Shown: piece by piece, positions 1 through 7,742 of the stretch
Numbering within the stretch: the stretch's first letter is position 1
Layout: each line of letters begins with the position of its first letter
Source of the DNA: Nocardioides flavescens
GTDB taxonomy: Bacteria > Actinomycetota > Actinomycetes > Propionibacteriales > Nocardioidaceae
Reading direction: 5' to 3'
Assembly: GCF_009823805.1 (NCBI RefSeq)
Contig: NZ_WUEK01000007.1
Coordinates: 124,001 to 188,000, forward strand
DNA: 64,000 nt
Position numbers and translations under genes: made by a program
Notes under the pieces: generated by a model
Told to the model about the DNA's origin: nothing
The model's database searches: none
What the model saw: only the letters and a program-made list of their open reading frames with translations

Positions 1-387
1 TGGTTCAACCTCGGCTGCCGCACCTGGCCCGCCGCGTCCAGCACCCCGACCACGATCACGGGTGCGTTCACGGGTCCGGTGCTGCTGACGAGCGAGACCT
101 ACGACGCCGCGACCCCGATCTCGGGTGCGCGCGCCGTCCGGGCGATCTTCCCGAACTCCGTGCTCGTCGAGGGCAAGGGCGGGACCACCCACGCCGCGTC
201 GTTCTACGGCGTGAAGTGCATCGACAACTCGATCGCCAACCTGCTCAAGAAGGGCACGCTCCCCAAGCGCAAGGCCGGCAACAAGTCCGACCTGCGCTGC
301 CAGGGGCTCCAGCCGCCGGACCCGACGGCCACCGAGGACAGCGGCCGCGTGGCGGCGCCTCTGCGGCTCCCGTTCGACCTGCGCTGA
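1..387 (+). CDS. C-terminal part of TAP-like alpha/beta hydrolase (partial)
   Basis: Only the last ~128 residues are inside the window; the frame is open from base 1 to a TGA at 385. The segment GPVLLTSETYDAATPISGAR, followed by a conserved Gly-rich stretch, TTHAASFYGVKC and a late second Cys, matches the TAP-like C-terminal domain of secreted actinobacterial tripeptidyl aminopeptidases and hydrolases (D of SETYDAATP and H of TTHA as the expected catalytic Asp and His). The nucleophile Ser would lie upstream, off the window. Substrate cannot be told from this fragment. It converges on serA across a repeat cluster. Confidence 0.8.
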   Translation, partial: WFNLGCRTWPAASSTPTTITGAFTGPVLLTSETYDAATPISGARAVRAIFPNSVLVEGKGGTTHAASFYGVKCIDNSIANLLKKGTLPKRKAGNKSDLRCQGLQPPDPTATEDSGRVAAPLRLPFDLR

Positions 388-460
388 CGCACCACCCGCT
401 CCACCCGGCGAGCCCGTCGCACCCCGGTGCGGCGGGCTCGTCCGTGTCTGCACGCCGGTG

Positions 461-646
461 GTGGTTTCGAGACGGCCGTAGCCGGCCTCCTCAACCACCG
501 TGGCCGGTGGTCGAGGAGGGCCGCTAGGGCTTCGCGTTCGGTGGTCGATGAAAGCCGCCAGGGCTTCGCGTTCGGTGGTTGAGGAAAGCCGCCAGGGCTT
601 CGCGTTCGGTGGTTGAGGAGGGCCGCTGGGCCCGTCTCGAAACCAC
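461..646. repeat. Convergent-gene palindromic repeat, copy 1 (with 34-bp tandem units)
   Basis: The segment is bounded by GTGGTTTCGAGACG at 461 and its exact reverse complement at 633-646. Inside lie three head-to-tail 34-bp units (506-539, 540-573, 574-607) plus a partial fourth. Each starts GGTGGT(C/T)GA and ends CTTCGCGTTC. It fills the gap between the hydrolase stop and the serA stop. Related sequence occurs at 15960-16042 and 25859-25944, also between convergent genes. The 5' part of the gap (388-460) shows nothing else recognisable. Confidence 0.8.
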
Positions 647-668
647 TCCCGCTTCGCGCAGGCTGAAC

Positions 669-1868
669 TCAGGCGTCGTAGGTGCGCAGCCAGATGGTCT
701 GGGGCGAGGAGGACAGCTTGTCGAGGGCGGCCTCACTGACGGCGGCGGTGGCGTCGGTGACGACGTAGCCCTGCTCGCCGCGGGTGGCGAGGTACTGCCC
801 GACGACGTTGGCGCCGGCCTCGGCGAGGTAGTTGTTGACCTCGGCGAGCACGCCCGGGACGTTGACGTGGAGGTAGGCGAGACGCACGCCCTCGGCGAGC
901 GGCGGCGGCTGCACGGCGGGCAGGTTGACCGACAGGGCGGTGCTGCCGCTCTGCACGAAGCCGGCGAGCTTGCCGGCGACGAACCAGCCGATCTCCTCCT
1001 GTGCCTCCTGCGTCGAGCCGCCGACGTGGGGCGTGAGGATGACGTTGTCGAGACCGCGGAGCACCGAGACGAACTCGTCGCCCTGCGCCTTCGGCTCGAC
1101 CGGGAACACGTCGAGGGCGGCGCCGGCGATGTGACCGGACTCGATGTGCTCGCGCAGGGCGACGTCGTCGACGACCATGCCGCGCGAGGCGTTGATGAAC
1201 ATCGAGCGCGGCTTCATCTTCGCGAACTGCTCGCGGCCGAAGAGGCCGGCGTTGCCGGGGCGGCCGTCGACGTGGATGCTCACGACGTCGGCGACCTCGA
1301 GGAGCGCGTCGAGGCTGCCCACCCGCTGGGCGTTGCCGTGGGCGAGGCGGTCGGAGGTGTCGTAGAAGACGACCCGCATGCCCATCGCCTCGGCGAGGTT
1401 GGACAGCTGGGTGCCGATGTTGCCGTAGCCCACGATGCCGAGCACGCGGCCGCGGATCTCGTGGCTGCCCTTGGCGGACTTGTCCCACACGCCGTCGTGC
1501 ATCCGCTGGATCTTCTCGGGCAGGCGGCGGGCCAGCGCGATGATCTCGCCGATGACGAGCTCGACGACGCTGCGCGAGTTGGAGTACGGCGCGTTGAAGA
1601 CCGCCACGCCGCGCTCGGCGGCGGCGGCGAGGTCGACCTGGTTGGTGCCGATGCAGAAGCAGCCGATGGCGAGCAGGTCGCTCGCGGCGTCGAGCACGCG
1701 CTGCGTGACGGTGGTGTTGGAGCGGATGCCCAGCACGTGCACACCGGGCAGGCTGGCGATCAGCTCGTCCTCGCTGAGCGAGCTCGACCGCAGCTCGACC
1801 TCGAAGCCTCGGGCCTCGAGGGTCTCGACGGCGACGGGGTGGATGTTCTCCAGCAGCAGCACCTTCAC
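669..1868 (-). CDS. serA: D-3-phosphoglycerate dehydrogenase
   Basis: Catalyses NAD-dependent oxidation of 3-phosphoglycerate, the first step of serine synthesis, in the cytosol. The 399 residues show the D-2-hydroxyacid dehydrogenase fold: Rossmann motif GYGNIG (147-152), catalytic Arg in NASRG (R229), Glu in LDVFPVEP, and His in TPHVGGST (H281). A C-terminal ACT domain (about 325-399) suggests serine feedback. The length fits the short E. coli type rather than the longer ~530-residue form common in actinobacteria. The GTG start lies 9 nt after the stop of a zinc-ribbon gene, so it is probably the last gene of a three-gene operon. Confidence 0.93.
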   Translation of the reverse strand: MKVLLLENIHPVAVETLEARGFEVELRSSSLSEDELIASLPGVHVLGIRSNTTVTQRVLDAASDLLAIGCFCIGTNQVDLAAAAERGVAVFNAPYSNSRSVVELVIGEIIALARRLPEKIQRMHDGVWDKSAKGSHEIRGRVLGIVGYGNIGTQLSNLAEAMGMRVVFYDTSDRLAHGNAQRVGSLDALLEVADVVSIHVDGRPGNAGLFGREQFAKMKPRSMFINASRGMVVDDVALREHIESGHIAGAALDVFPVEPKAQGDEFVSVLRGLDNVILTPHVGGSTQEAQEEIGWFVAGKLAGFVQSGSTALSVNLPAVQPPPLAEGVRLAYLHVNVPGVLAEVNNYLAEAGANVVGQYLATRGEQGYVVTDATAAVSEAALDKLSSSPQTIWLRTYDA

Positions 1869-1877
1869 GGCCCCAGC

Positions 1878-2117
1878 CTAGAAGCGCCGCGGACCCCCGA
1901 CCGAACCCTCGTCAGGTCGTGGACTGCTGGGCGGGCCGTCCACGAGGTCGCGCCAGTGGGTCACCGGACCCTCGCGGGCCGGCAGGTCCACGTCGCACTG
2001 CGAGCAGATCATGCGGCGGCGGCCCTCGCGCTCGACCACCCGGAACAGGCCCGGGCGAGCGCAGCGCGGGCACTCCGCGGTCTGCAGCCTGGTCGGCGAG
2101 GTGTGGCGCTCAGCCAC
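1878..2117 (-). CDS. Small zinc-ribbon protein
   Basis: 79 residues with two Cys pairs, CPRC near residue 17 and CSQC near residue 38, separated by about 20 residues: a treble-clef or rubredoxin-like zinc ribbon. The charged C-terminal half has no recognised domain. The GTG start overlaps the TGA of the 30-residue membrane peptide upstream (shared bases 2110-2117), and the stop lies 9 nt before serA, so translation is probably coupled. Function is unknown; a nucleic-acid or protein-binding accessory role is only a guess. Confidence 0.75.
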   Translation of the reverse strand: MAERHTSPTRLQTAECPRCARPGLFRVVEREGRRRMICSQCDVDLPAREGPVTHWRDLVDGPPSSPRPDEGSVGGPRRF

Positions 2118-2202
2118 GGGCGCCGGCGATCGCGGCGAGCAGCACGAGGAGCGCGAAGGCCAGGCTCAGGCCGACGACGGTCACGAGGCGTTCGGTGGTC
2201 AC
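2110..2202 (-). CDS. 30-residue single-span membrane peptide
   Basis: GTG at 2202 opens a 30-codon frame ending in TGA at 2110-2112. The peptide begins VTTERLVTVV and continues as an uninterrupted hydrophobic segment rich in Leu, Ala and Val, ending AGARG, so it reads as one transmembrane helix. A strong ribosome site, AGGAGGG (2212-2218), sits 9 nt before the start. The stop overlaps the zinc-ribbon GTG. The strong site plus coupling argue that it is a real gene. No function is recognised. Confidence 0.7.
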   Translation of the reverse strand: MTTERLVTVVGLSLAFALLVLLAAIAGARG

Positions 2203-2241
2203 GGGTCAGGTCCCTCCTGTCGAGGACGACGGTATCCAGGA

Positions 2242-2279
2242 TGAAGGGTTCTGCGTGGCAACAGATGAAGAATTCTTCA
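2242..2279. promoter_or_regulatory. AT-rich palindrome, candidate operator
   Basis: TGAAGAATTCTTCA at 2266-2279 is a perfect 14-bp palindrome, much more AT-rich than the surroundings. A degenerate copy of its left half (TGAAGGGTTCTG) starts 24 bp upstream at 2242. The pair lies between the divergent membrane peptide/zinc-ribbon/serA operon and the GcvT-like gene, so it could bind a dimeric regulator of either side. Confidence 0.45.
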
Positions 2280-2316
2280 AGTGCTGCTGGTCACGGCCTG
2301 GCCCTACGCTGACGCC

Positions 2317-3522
2317 GTGCGCACGACCCCGTTCCACCCGCGGCTCAGCGAGCTGAACGACCAGGGGCTCTACACCCACTGGCAGGGCACGCTCTCGGCG
2401 CTGCGCTACTCCCACGCCCCCAAACACGAGTACTTCGCCGTCCGCAACGGCGTCGGCGTCTTCGACAGCAGCCCCCTGTGCAAGTACGCCGTCCGCGGTC
2501 CGGACGCCGAGCGGCTCCTCACCGGCGCGCTCGTGCGCGACGTGCGGACGGTGCGCGACGGCCAGGCGGCGTACACGCTGTGGTGCGACGACCGCGGCGG
2601 CGTGATGCAGGACGGCGTCCTGCTGCGACGCACGGGCGAGGACTTCCTGCTGACCGCCGCCCGCCCGGCGCTGGGCTGGTTCGAGGAGCTCGCGACGGGT
2701 CTCGAGGTCGAGCTCGAGGACGTCACCGACGCGTTCGCGATGCTGGCCGTGCAGGGGCCGCGCAGCCGCACCGTCCTCGCCGAGGTCGCCGGCCTCGCGG
2801 GAGCGGTCGAGGGGCTGGCGTGGTCGGAGCACCGGTCGGCGACCGTCGCGGGCACGCCGGTGACGCTGAGCCGCACCGGCTACACCGGCGACCTCGGCTA
2901 CGAGCTCGTCGTGCCCGAGGCGGCCGCCCTCGACGTGCTCGACGCGGTGCTCGAAGCCGGGCGCCCGCACAGCATCCGGCCCTTCGGCGAGGAGGCGCTG
3001 ATGACGCTGCGCATCGAGGCCGGGCTGCCCCTGGTCGACGTCGAGTGGCACGACAGCCGCCTCGCGTTCACGGACGCCGACCGCGTCACGCCGAGCGAGC
3101 TCGGCTTCGGCTGGATGCTCGGCGGCGTGCGCGAGGGGCGCCGCTTCGTCGGCGCCGAGGCGATCCGGCGCGAGCTGAGCGGGCGCACCAGCCGCTGGGC
3201 GACGACGGGGATCGTCGTGGACTGGGCCGACTGGGACCGCCTGCACCGCGACGCCGGGCTCCTCCCGCCCAAGTCCGAGCACCCCCTGCCCTACGAGTCG
3301 ATGCTCCGCTCGGGCGACGGGGAGAGCGAGGTCGGCTACTGCACGAGCTTCGTCTACTCACCCGTCCTGCAGCGTCACATCGGCATCGCCCGGGTGCGCC
3401 CCGACCTCGCCGCCCGCGGCACCGAGCTGCGCCTCGAGCTGACCATCGCCCACCGCACCACCACGGTCCGCGTCGCCACGACGCGGATGCCGTTCTTCGA
3501 CCCCGAGAGGAAGAAGTCGTGA
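2317..3522 (+). CDS. GcvT-family aminomethyltransferase
   Basis: 401 residues of the folate-dependent aminomethyltransferase fold (GcvT, dimethylglycine and sarcosine dehydrogenase C-domains, DMSP demethylase). Visible signatures are YFAVRNGVGVFDSSPL near the N-terminus, the RTGYTGDLGYEL segment and PFGEEALMTLRIEAGLP. No glycine-cleavage H or P protein is adjacent, so a glycine cleavage role is not supported; a demethylation or one-carbon transfer reaction is more likely. Start chosen at GTG 2317, 6 nt after TACGCT (2305-2310), a leaderless arrangement; the open frame extends upstream to 2281. Its stop overlaps the next gene (GTGA). Confidence 0.85.
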   Translation: MRTTPFHPRLSELNDQGLYTHWQGTLSALRYSHAPKHEYFAVRNGVGVFDSSPLCKYAVRGPDAERLLTGALVRDVRTVRDGQAAYTLWCDDRGGVMQDGVLLRRTGEDFLLTAARPALGWFEELATGLEVELEDVTDAFAMLAVQGPRSRTVLAEVAGLAGAVEGLAWSEHRSATVAGTPVTLSRTGYTGDLGYELVVPEAAALDVLDAVLEAGRPHSIRPFGEEALMTLRIEAGLPLVDVEWHDSRLAFTDADRVTPSELGFGWMLGGVREGRRFVGAEAIRRELSGRTSRWATTGIVVDWADWDRLHRDAGLLPPKSEHPLPYESMLRSGDGESEVGYCTSFVYSPVLQRHIGIARVRPDLAARGTELRLELTIAHRTTTVRVATTRMPFFDPERKKS

Positions 3523-5129
3523 CCACGACCCCGGGAGCCGGCGCGGACGCCCACTACGACGCCATCGTCGTCGGCGGCGGCCACAACGGGCTCACCCACG
3601 CGGCGTACCTCGCCAAGGCGGGACTGCGGACCGTCGTGCTGGAGAAGAACGACCTCGTCGGCGGCGCGGCGATCACCGAGGAGCTGCTGCCCGGCTTCTC
3701 GTTCACGACGTTCAGCTACGCGCTCAGCCTGCTGCGCCCCGAGATCATCCACGAGCTCGACCTGGTGCGCCACGGGTTCCTGCCGCTGATGATGCCCTCG
3801 TCGTTCCACCCGACCGGCGACGGCGGGCACCTGCTCTTCGGTGACGACCACGCCCAGAACCTCCAGGAGATCCGGCGCCACTCGCCGCGGGACGCCGACG
3901 CCTACGAGCGCTACCACCACGACCTCGACCGGGTCTGCCAGGCGGTGCGCCCGCTCTTCGACAACCCGCCACCGGACCTGTGGGGCGACGGCCCGCAGGA
4001 CGCCGCCGACGTGCGCTGGCTGCTCGAGCACCTCGGCGGCCTCGACCGGTCCACCGTCCACGACGTGGTGCGCCTGCTCACCGGCAGCGCGGCCGACTGG
4101 ATCCAGGACTACTTCACCCACCCCGCGGTCGCCGGCTACCACGCCTCGTCGTCGGTCATCGGCTCCAAGGTCGGCCCGATGTCACCCGGTTCCGGGCTCG
4201 TGCTGCTCTTCCACAAGCTCGGCGAGCACGACGGTCACCTCGGCTCGTGGGCCTTCCACAAGGGCGGCAACGGCGGGTTCACGCAGGTGCTGGCCCGCGC
4301 GGCGTCGGCGTACGGCGCGGAGATCCGGCTCGGGGCCGACGTCACGGACCTGATCACCCACGACGGTCGCGCCGTCGGCGTCGCCCTGGCCGACGGCACC
4401 GAGCTGCGCGCGCCGGTCGTCGTCTCGGCCCTCGACCCGCGACGCACGTTCCTCGAGCTGTGCGACCCGCGCGAGCTGCCGCTCGACCTCGTCGACAACG
4501 TCCGACGGATGAAGTTCCGAGGCGTCTCGGCCAAGGTCAACTTCGCCCTCGACGACCTGCCGACGTTCCCCGGCCTGCCGGACACGCGCGACCACTTCGG
4601 CGGCTTCCTCAACATCGGCCCGACGATCGAGTACGTCGAGCGCGCCTTCGACGCCTCGAAGTACGGCTGGTACTCCGACGAGCCCTACATCGACGCGGCC
4701 GTGCAGTCGGTGGTCGACCCCGACATGGCTCCGCCCGGCAAGCACGTCATGTCGTGCTTCGTGCAGTACGCGCCCTACGAGCTGCGCACCTCCTCCTGGG
4801 ACGCCGAGCGCGAGCGGTTCGGCGACCGGGCCCAGGCGGTGCTGGAGTCGCACTTCCCCGGGTTCGGCGAGCTGGTGCTGCACCGCGAGGTCGTCACGCC
4901 CGTCGACATCGAGGCCCGCACCGGGCTCAGCGAGGGCAACATCTTCGCCGGGGAGTTCCTGGCGCCGCAGATGTACTTCTTCCGGCCAGCGCCGGGCTGG
5001 TCGCAGTACGCCACCCCGCTCGACGGCTACTACCAGTGCGGCTCCGGCACCCACCCCGGCGGCTGCGTCATCGGATCGCCCGGTCGTCTCGCCGCCCAGC
5101 GGGTCCTGCGGGACCGTCGCGACGGGTGA
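3519..5129 (+). CDS. Phytoene desaturase-like FAD/NAD(P)-binding oxidoreductase
   Basis: 536 residues. The N-terminal dinucleotide site (YDAIVVGGGHNGLTHAAYLA, then VVLEKNDLVGGAA) and a C-terminal FAD motif near GYYQCGSGTHPGGCVIG place it in the COG1233 family (phytoene dehydrogenase-like, PYROXD2-like). The GTG start at 3519 overlaps the TGA of the GcvT-like gene, with a purine-rich ribosome site (GAGAGGAAGAAG). Carotenoid genes are absent, so carotenoid desaturation is unlikely; pairing with the GcvT-like protein suggests joint oxidation of a methylated amine or amino acid, but this is inference. Confidence 0.88.
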   Translation: MTTTPGAGADAHYDAIVVGGGHNGLTHAAYLAKAGLRTVVLEKNDLVGGAAITEELLPGFSFTTFSYALSLLRPEIIHELDLVRHGFLPLMMPSSFHPTGDGGHLLFGDDHAQNLQEIRRHSPRDADAYERYHHDLDRVCQAVRPLFDNPPPDLWGDGPQDAADVRWLLEHLGGLDRSTVHDVVRLLTGSAADWIQDYFTHPAVAGYHASSSVIGSKVGPMSPGSGLVLLFHKLGEHDGHLGSWAFHKGGNGGFTQVLARAASAYGAEIRLGADVTDLITHDGRAVGVALADGTELRAPVVVSALDPRRTFLELCDPRELPLDLVDNVRRMKFRGVSAKVNFALDDLPTFPGLPDTRDHFGGFLNIGPTIEYVERAFDASKYGWYSDEPYIDAAVQSVVDPDMAPPGKHVMSCFVQYAPYELRTSSWDAERERFGDRAQAVLESHFPGFGELVLHREVVTPVDIEARTGLSEGNIFAGEFLAPQMYFFRPAPGWSQYATPLDGYYQCGSGTHPGGCVIGSPGRLAAQRVLRDRRDG

Positions 5130-5132
5130 GCC

Positions 5133-5819
5133 TCAGCTCGCGACGAAGCGGGCGTCGACGACGGCGCTGACAGTGATGTCCTCGGGGGTGAACGACAGCC
5201 CACCCTGGTGACCGCCGCCGGCCCGCGCCGACGCGGCCATCGCCGGGCTGGGGTGCGCGCTGCCGGACTCGTCGCCGAGCATCCCTTCGTCGGCGACCGC
5301 CGTGCACCGCAGGTCGCTCAGCCCCAGCGCACCGGCGTACGTCGCCGCCTTGGCTCGGGCGTCGGCGACGGCTCGGGTGCGGACCTCGCCGACGAGCCCT
5401 GCGCGGGTGGCGTCGGTGAGCAGCCACTCGATCCGGTCGACCCGCACGCCCCGGTGGCGCGACGCGGCCTCGACCCACCGGGCCATGTCGTCCGCGCCCT
5501 GGTCGACCCGGAACTTCACCCGGGTCGCGGTGCTCGCGTGGTGCACCAGCGGCTTCTGCTCCCCCTTGTCGTTGAAGGGCCGGTCCGCCCACACCCGCAG
5601 CCGGTCGGAGGCGAACCAGGTGACCGGCCCGGCCTCCCGCAGCCCCCGGACCCCGGCGACCAGGGCCGCGGTGCCCTCGGTGGTGGCGGTGACGACGGCG
5701 GAGCGCTCGGGCCCCTCGAGCCCCACCTGCACGTGCACCACGGCCCGCTCGGCCGGGTGGAAGTGCTCCGCCCGGCCCCGGACGGTCACGACGGTCTCGT
5801 AGTCGTTCACGGAGTCCAT
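5133..5819 (-). CDS. SIMPL (DUF541) domain protein
   Basis: 228 residues starting MDSVNDYETVVTVRGRAEH. The pattern of a periodic beta segment near the start, a central DVRV-type region and ARAKAATYAGALGL near the end is that of the SIMPL/DUF541 family. Many members are periplasmic or outer-surface proteins with signal peptides; here no signal sequence is visible, so it is probably cytosolic. The stop is only 3 nt from the stop of the converging oxidoreductase gene, leaving no room for a separate terminator. Role unknown. Confidence 0.8.
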   Translation of the reverse strand: MDSVNDYETVVTVRGRAEHFHPAERAVVHVQVGLEGPERSAVVTATTEGTAALVAGVRGLREAGPVTWFASDRLRVWADRPFNDKGEQKPLVHHASTATRVKFRVDQGADDMARWVEAASRHRGVRVDRIEWLLTDATRAGLVGEVRTRAVADARAKAATYAGALGLSDLRCTAVADEGMLGDESGSAHPSPAMAASARAGGGHQGGLSFTPEDITVSAVVDARFVAS

Positions 5820-5846
5820 CGTGCCCGCCCGGGTACCCGCGGTGGG

Positions 5847-7019
5847 TCAGTCGCCCTTCACGTTGACGATCTGACGCAGCGTGTGGCGGATCTCGACCAG
5901 GTCGGCGGCGTCCGCCATCACCTGGTCGATCTCCTTGTACGCCGCGGGGATCTCGTCGATGAACGCGTCGGTGTCGCGGTACTCGATGCCGACCATCGCC
6001 TCCCGCAGCTGCTCACGGGTGAAGGTCTTGCGGGCCTTCGTCCGTGAGAACGCCCGCCCGGCGCCGTGCGGCGCCGACCGCAGCGCCTCGGTCGAGCCCC
6101 TGCCCGTCACGACGTAGGAAGCGGTGCCCATCGAGCCCGGGATCAGCCCCGGCCGCCCGGCCTCGGCGTTGATCGCGCCCTTGCGGGACAGCCACACGTC
6201 GCGCCCGCCGTGGTGCTCGGGCTCGGTGTAGTTGTGGTGGCAGTTGATCTCCTCCTGCCGCTCCACCGCGCCCGCGTCGGCGCCGACCCAGTCGGCGAAG
6301 CACGCCTCGACCCGGTCCATCATCTCCTCGCGGTTGAGCAGGGCGTAGTGCTGCGCCCACCGCATCTGGCCGATGTAGGCGTCGAACTCCGCCGTCCCCT
6401 CGACGAGGTAGGCCAGGTCGCGGTGCGGCAGCTCCTCGCCGGCACACCGCCCGCGGGCCACCGCGATGTGGGCCTGGGCGATCTTGTTGCCCACGCCCCG
6501 CGACCCCGAGTGCAGGAAGAGCCAGACCCGGCCCAGCTCGTCGACCGTCACCTCGATGAAGTGGTTCCCGGACCCGAGCGTGCCGAGCTGGAGCTCCCAG
6601 CGACGGTGGTAGGTGCCCGGGTCGAACCCCGTCTCCTCGGCGAGGCGGCTCAGCTCGTCGAGCCGCCGTTGCGTGTGCTCGCGCTCGATCCCGCGGTTGG
6701 CGGCGCCGGCCGACAGCGGCACGGCCCGCTCGATGGCCTCGCGCAGCGGTCGCCGGTCGGCCGGCAGCTGCGTGACGTCGTACGGCGTGCGGACGGCGAT
6801 CATGCCGCAGCCGATGTCGACGCCGACGGCGGCGGGGATGATCGCGCCGAGGGTCGGGATGACCGACCCGACGGTCGCCCCCAGCCCGAGGTGCGCGTCG
6901 GGCATCAGCGCGAGGTGGGGGTGGATGAACGGCATGCTCGCCGTCGTCACCGCCTGCTCGCGTACGCCCTCGTCGAGGATCGAAGCCCAGCTGAGGAGCT
7001 TCGGGGTGATGGTCTCCAT
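5847..7019 (-). CDS. rtcB: RtcB RNA-splicing ligase
   Basis: 390 residues. GTP-dependent ligase joining RNA 3'-phosphate or 2',3'-cyclic phosphate ends to 5'-OH ends (RNA repair). The sequence shows the Mn-binding Cys in GVDIGCGM (C71), HSGSRGVGNK, the HHNYTEPEHHGG histidine cluster, and SAPHGAGRAFSR containing the guanylylated His (about residue 318). The ATG start follows GGGAAGGA. No archease gene is nearby. Length fits the compact bacterial form. Confidence 0.95.
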   Translation of the reverse strand: METITPKLLSWASILDEGVREQAVTTASMPFIHPHLALMPDAHLGLGATVGSVIPTLGAIIPAAVGVDIGCGMIAVRTPYDVTQLPADRRPLREAIERAVPLSAGAANRGIEREHTQRRLDELSRLAEETGFDPGTYHRRWELQLGTLGSGNHFIEVTVDELGRVWLFLHSGSRGVGNKIAQAHIAVARGRCAGEELPHRDLAYLVEGTAEFDAYIGQMRWAQHYALLNREEMMDRVEACFADWVGADAGAVERQEEINCHHNYTEPEHHGGRDVWLSRKGAINAEAGRPGLIPGSMGTASYVVTGRGSTEALRSAPHGAGRAFSRTKARKTFTREQLREAMVGIEYRDTDAFIDEIPAAYKEIDQVMADAADLVEIRHTLRQIVNVKGD

Positions 7020-7041
7020 CGTCCTTCCCTGTCTCTGGTGA

Positions 7042-7061
7042 CGCCGGCCGATCGGCCGGCG
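7042..7061. promoter_or_regulatory. 20-bp perfect palindrome upstream of rtcB
   Basis: CGCCGGCCGATCGGCCGGCG reads the same on both strands and lies 23 nt upstream of the rtcB start, between rtcB and the Uma2 gene. A weaker CCCGG/CCGGG hairpin (7096-7110) lies just after the Uma2 stop. The palindrome could be an operator for rtcB or part of the Uma2 transcript end; no T-tract follows it. Confidence 0.4.
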
Positions 7062-7115
7062 GTCGTCGAGGCTAGGTGGGCGGAAACGGGTTGTGCCCGG
7101 CTTTTCCGGGTGCTC

Positions 7116-7658
7116 TCAGACGAGGTCGGCGGGGCGCACGGTCGCGGCGTACGGCGCGTCGGCGGTGAACTCGTCGGTGCCGCGGACGTCGGCGACCTCG
7201 ACGTACTCCCCGTCGCGCAGGGCCCAGACCCGCAGGCGCGGGTCGACCGGGTCGACGACCCAGTACGACGGCACCCCGGCGTCGCGGTAGGCCGTGAGCT
7301 TGTCGCCGACGTCTCGTCGGCGCGAGCTGGGGGAGAGCACCTCGACCGCCAGCAGGGGGACCCCGCGCACCTTGTCGTCGACGACGATGCGGGGGTCGAT
7401 GACGAGCACGTCGGGCTCGAGGATGTCACCGGTCGGGAGGTAGGTGTCGAGCGGTGACAGGCACGCGTGGAGGTGCGCGGGCGCGGCGTCGGCCAGGAGC
7501 CGGAACAGGCTGCCGATGGCCACCTGGTGGCGAAAGCCCGGCGACGGCGTCACGACGATCGCCCCGTCGAGCAGCTCGTAGCGCCGCCCGTCATCGGGCA
7601 GCGCCTCGAAGTCCGCCTCGGTGAACCGTCCCACCTCGGTCGCGGTCATGACTGCCAT
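7116..7658 (-). CDS. Uma2-family (DUF820) putative restriction-like endonuclease
   Basis: About 180 residues. The Uma2 core is visible: DDGRRYELLDGAIVVTPSPG, EPDVLVID (catalytic-type Asp), AVEVLSPSSRRRD with the E-V-S pattern, then DKLTAYRDAGVPSYWVVDP. This is a PD-(D/E)XK-like fold found in multicopy in actinobacteria and cyanobacteria; the biological role is largely unknown. Start uncertain: ATG 7658 or ATG 7649 (MTATEVGRF) both precede the conserved part. It lies upstream of rtcB in the same orientation with a 96-nt gap. Confidence 0.85.
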   Translation of the reverse strand: MAVMTATEVGRFTEADFEALPDDGRRYELLDGAIVVTPSPGFRHQVAIGSLFRLLADAAPAHLHACLSPLDTYLPTGDILEPDVLVIDPRIVVDDKVRGVPLLAVEVLSPSSRRRDVGDKLTAYRDAGVPSYWVVDPVDPRLRVWALRDGEYVEVADVRGTDEFTADAPYAATVRPADLV

Positions 7659-7742
7659 CGTGCCCCACATCCCCTCCGCTGGTCACGACCCGAGCCTGCC
7701 GCGCTTCCCCGTCAGGCGTCGGTCGTCATCCACAGGGGACCC

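Noticed and set aside
506..607. CRISPR-like short tandem repeat
   Set aside because: Units are contiguous with no spacers, and no cas genes are present.
579..2312. 577-codon plus-strand frame opposite serA
   Set aside because: Runs through the repeat and antisense to serA; no recognisable motif.
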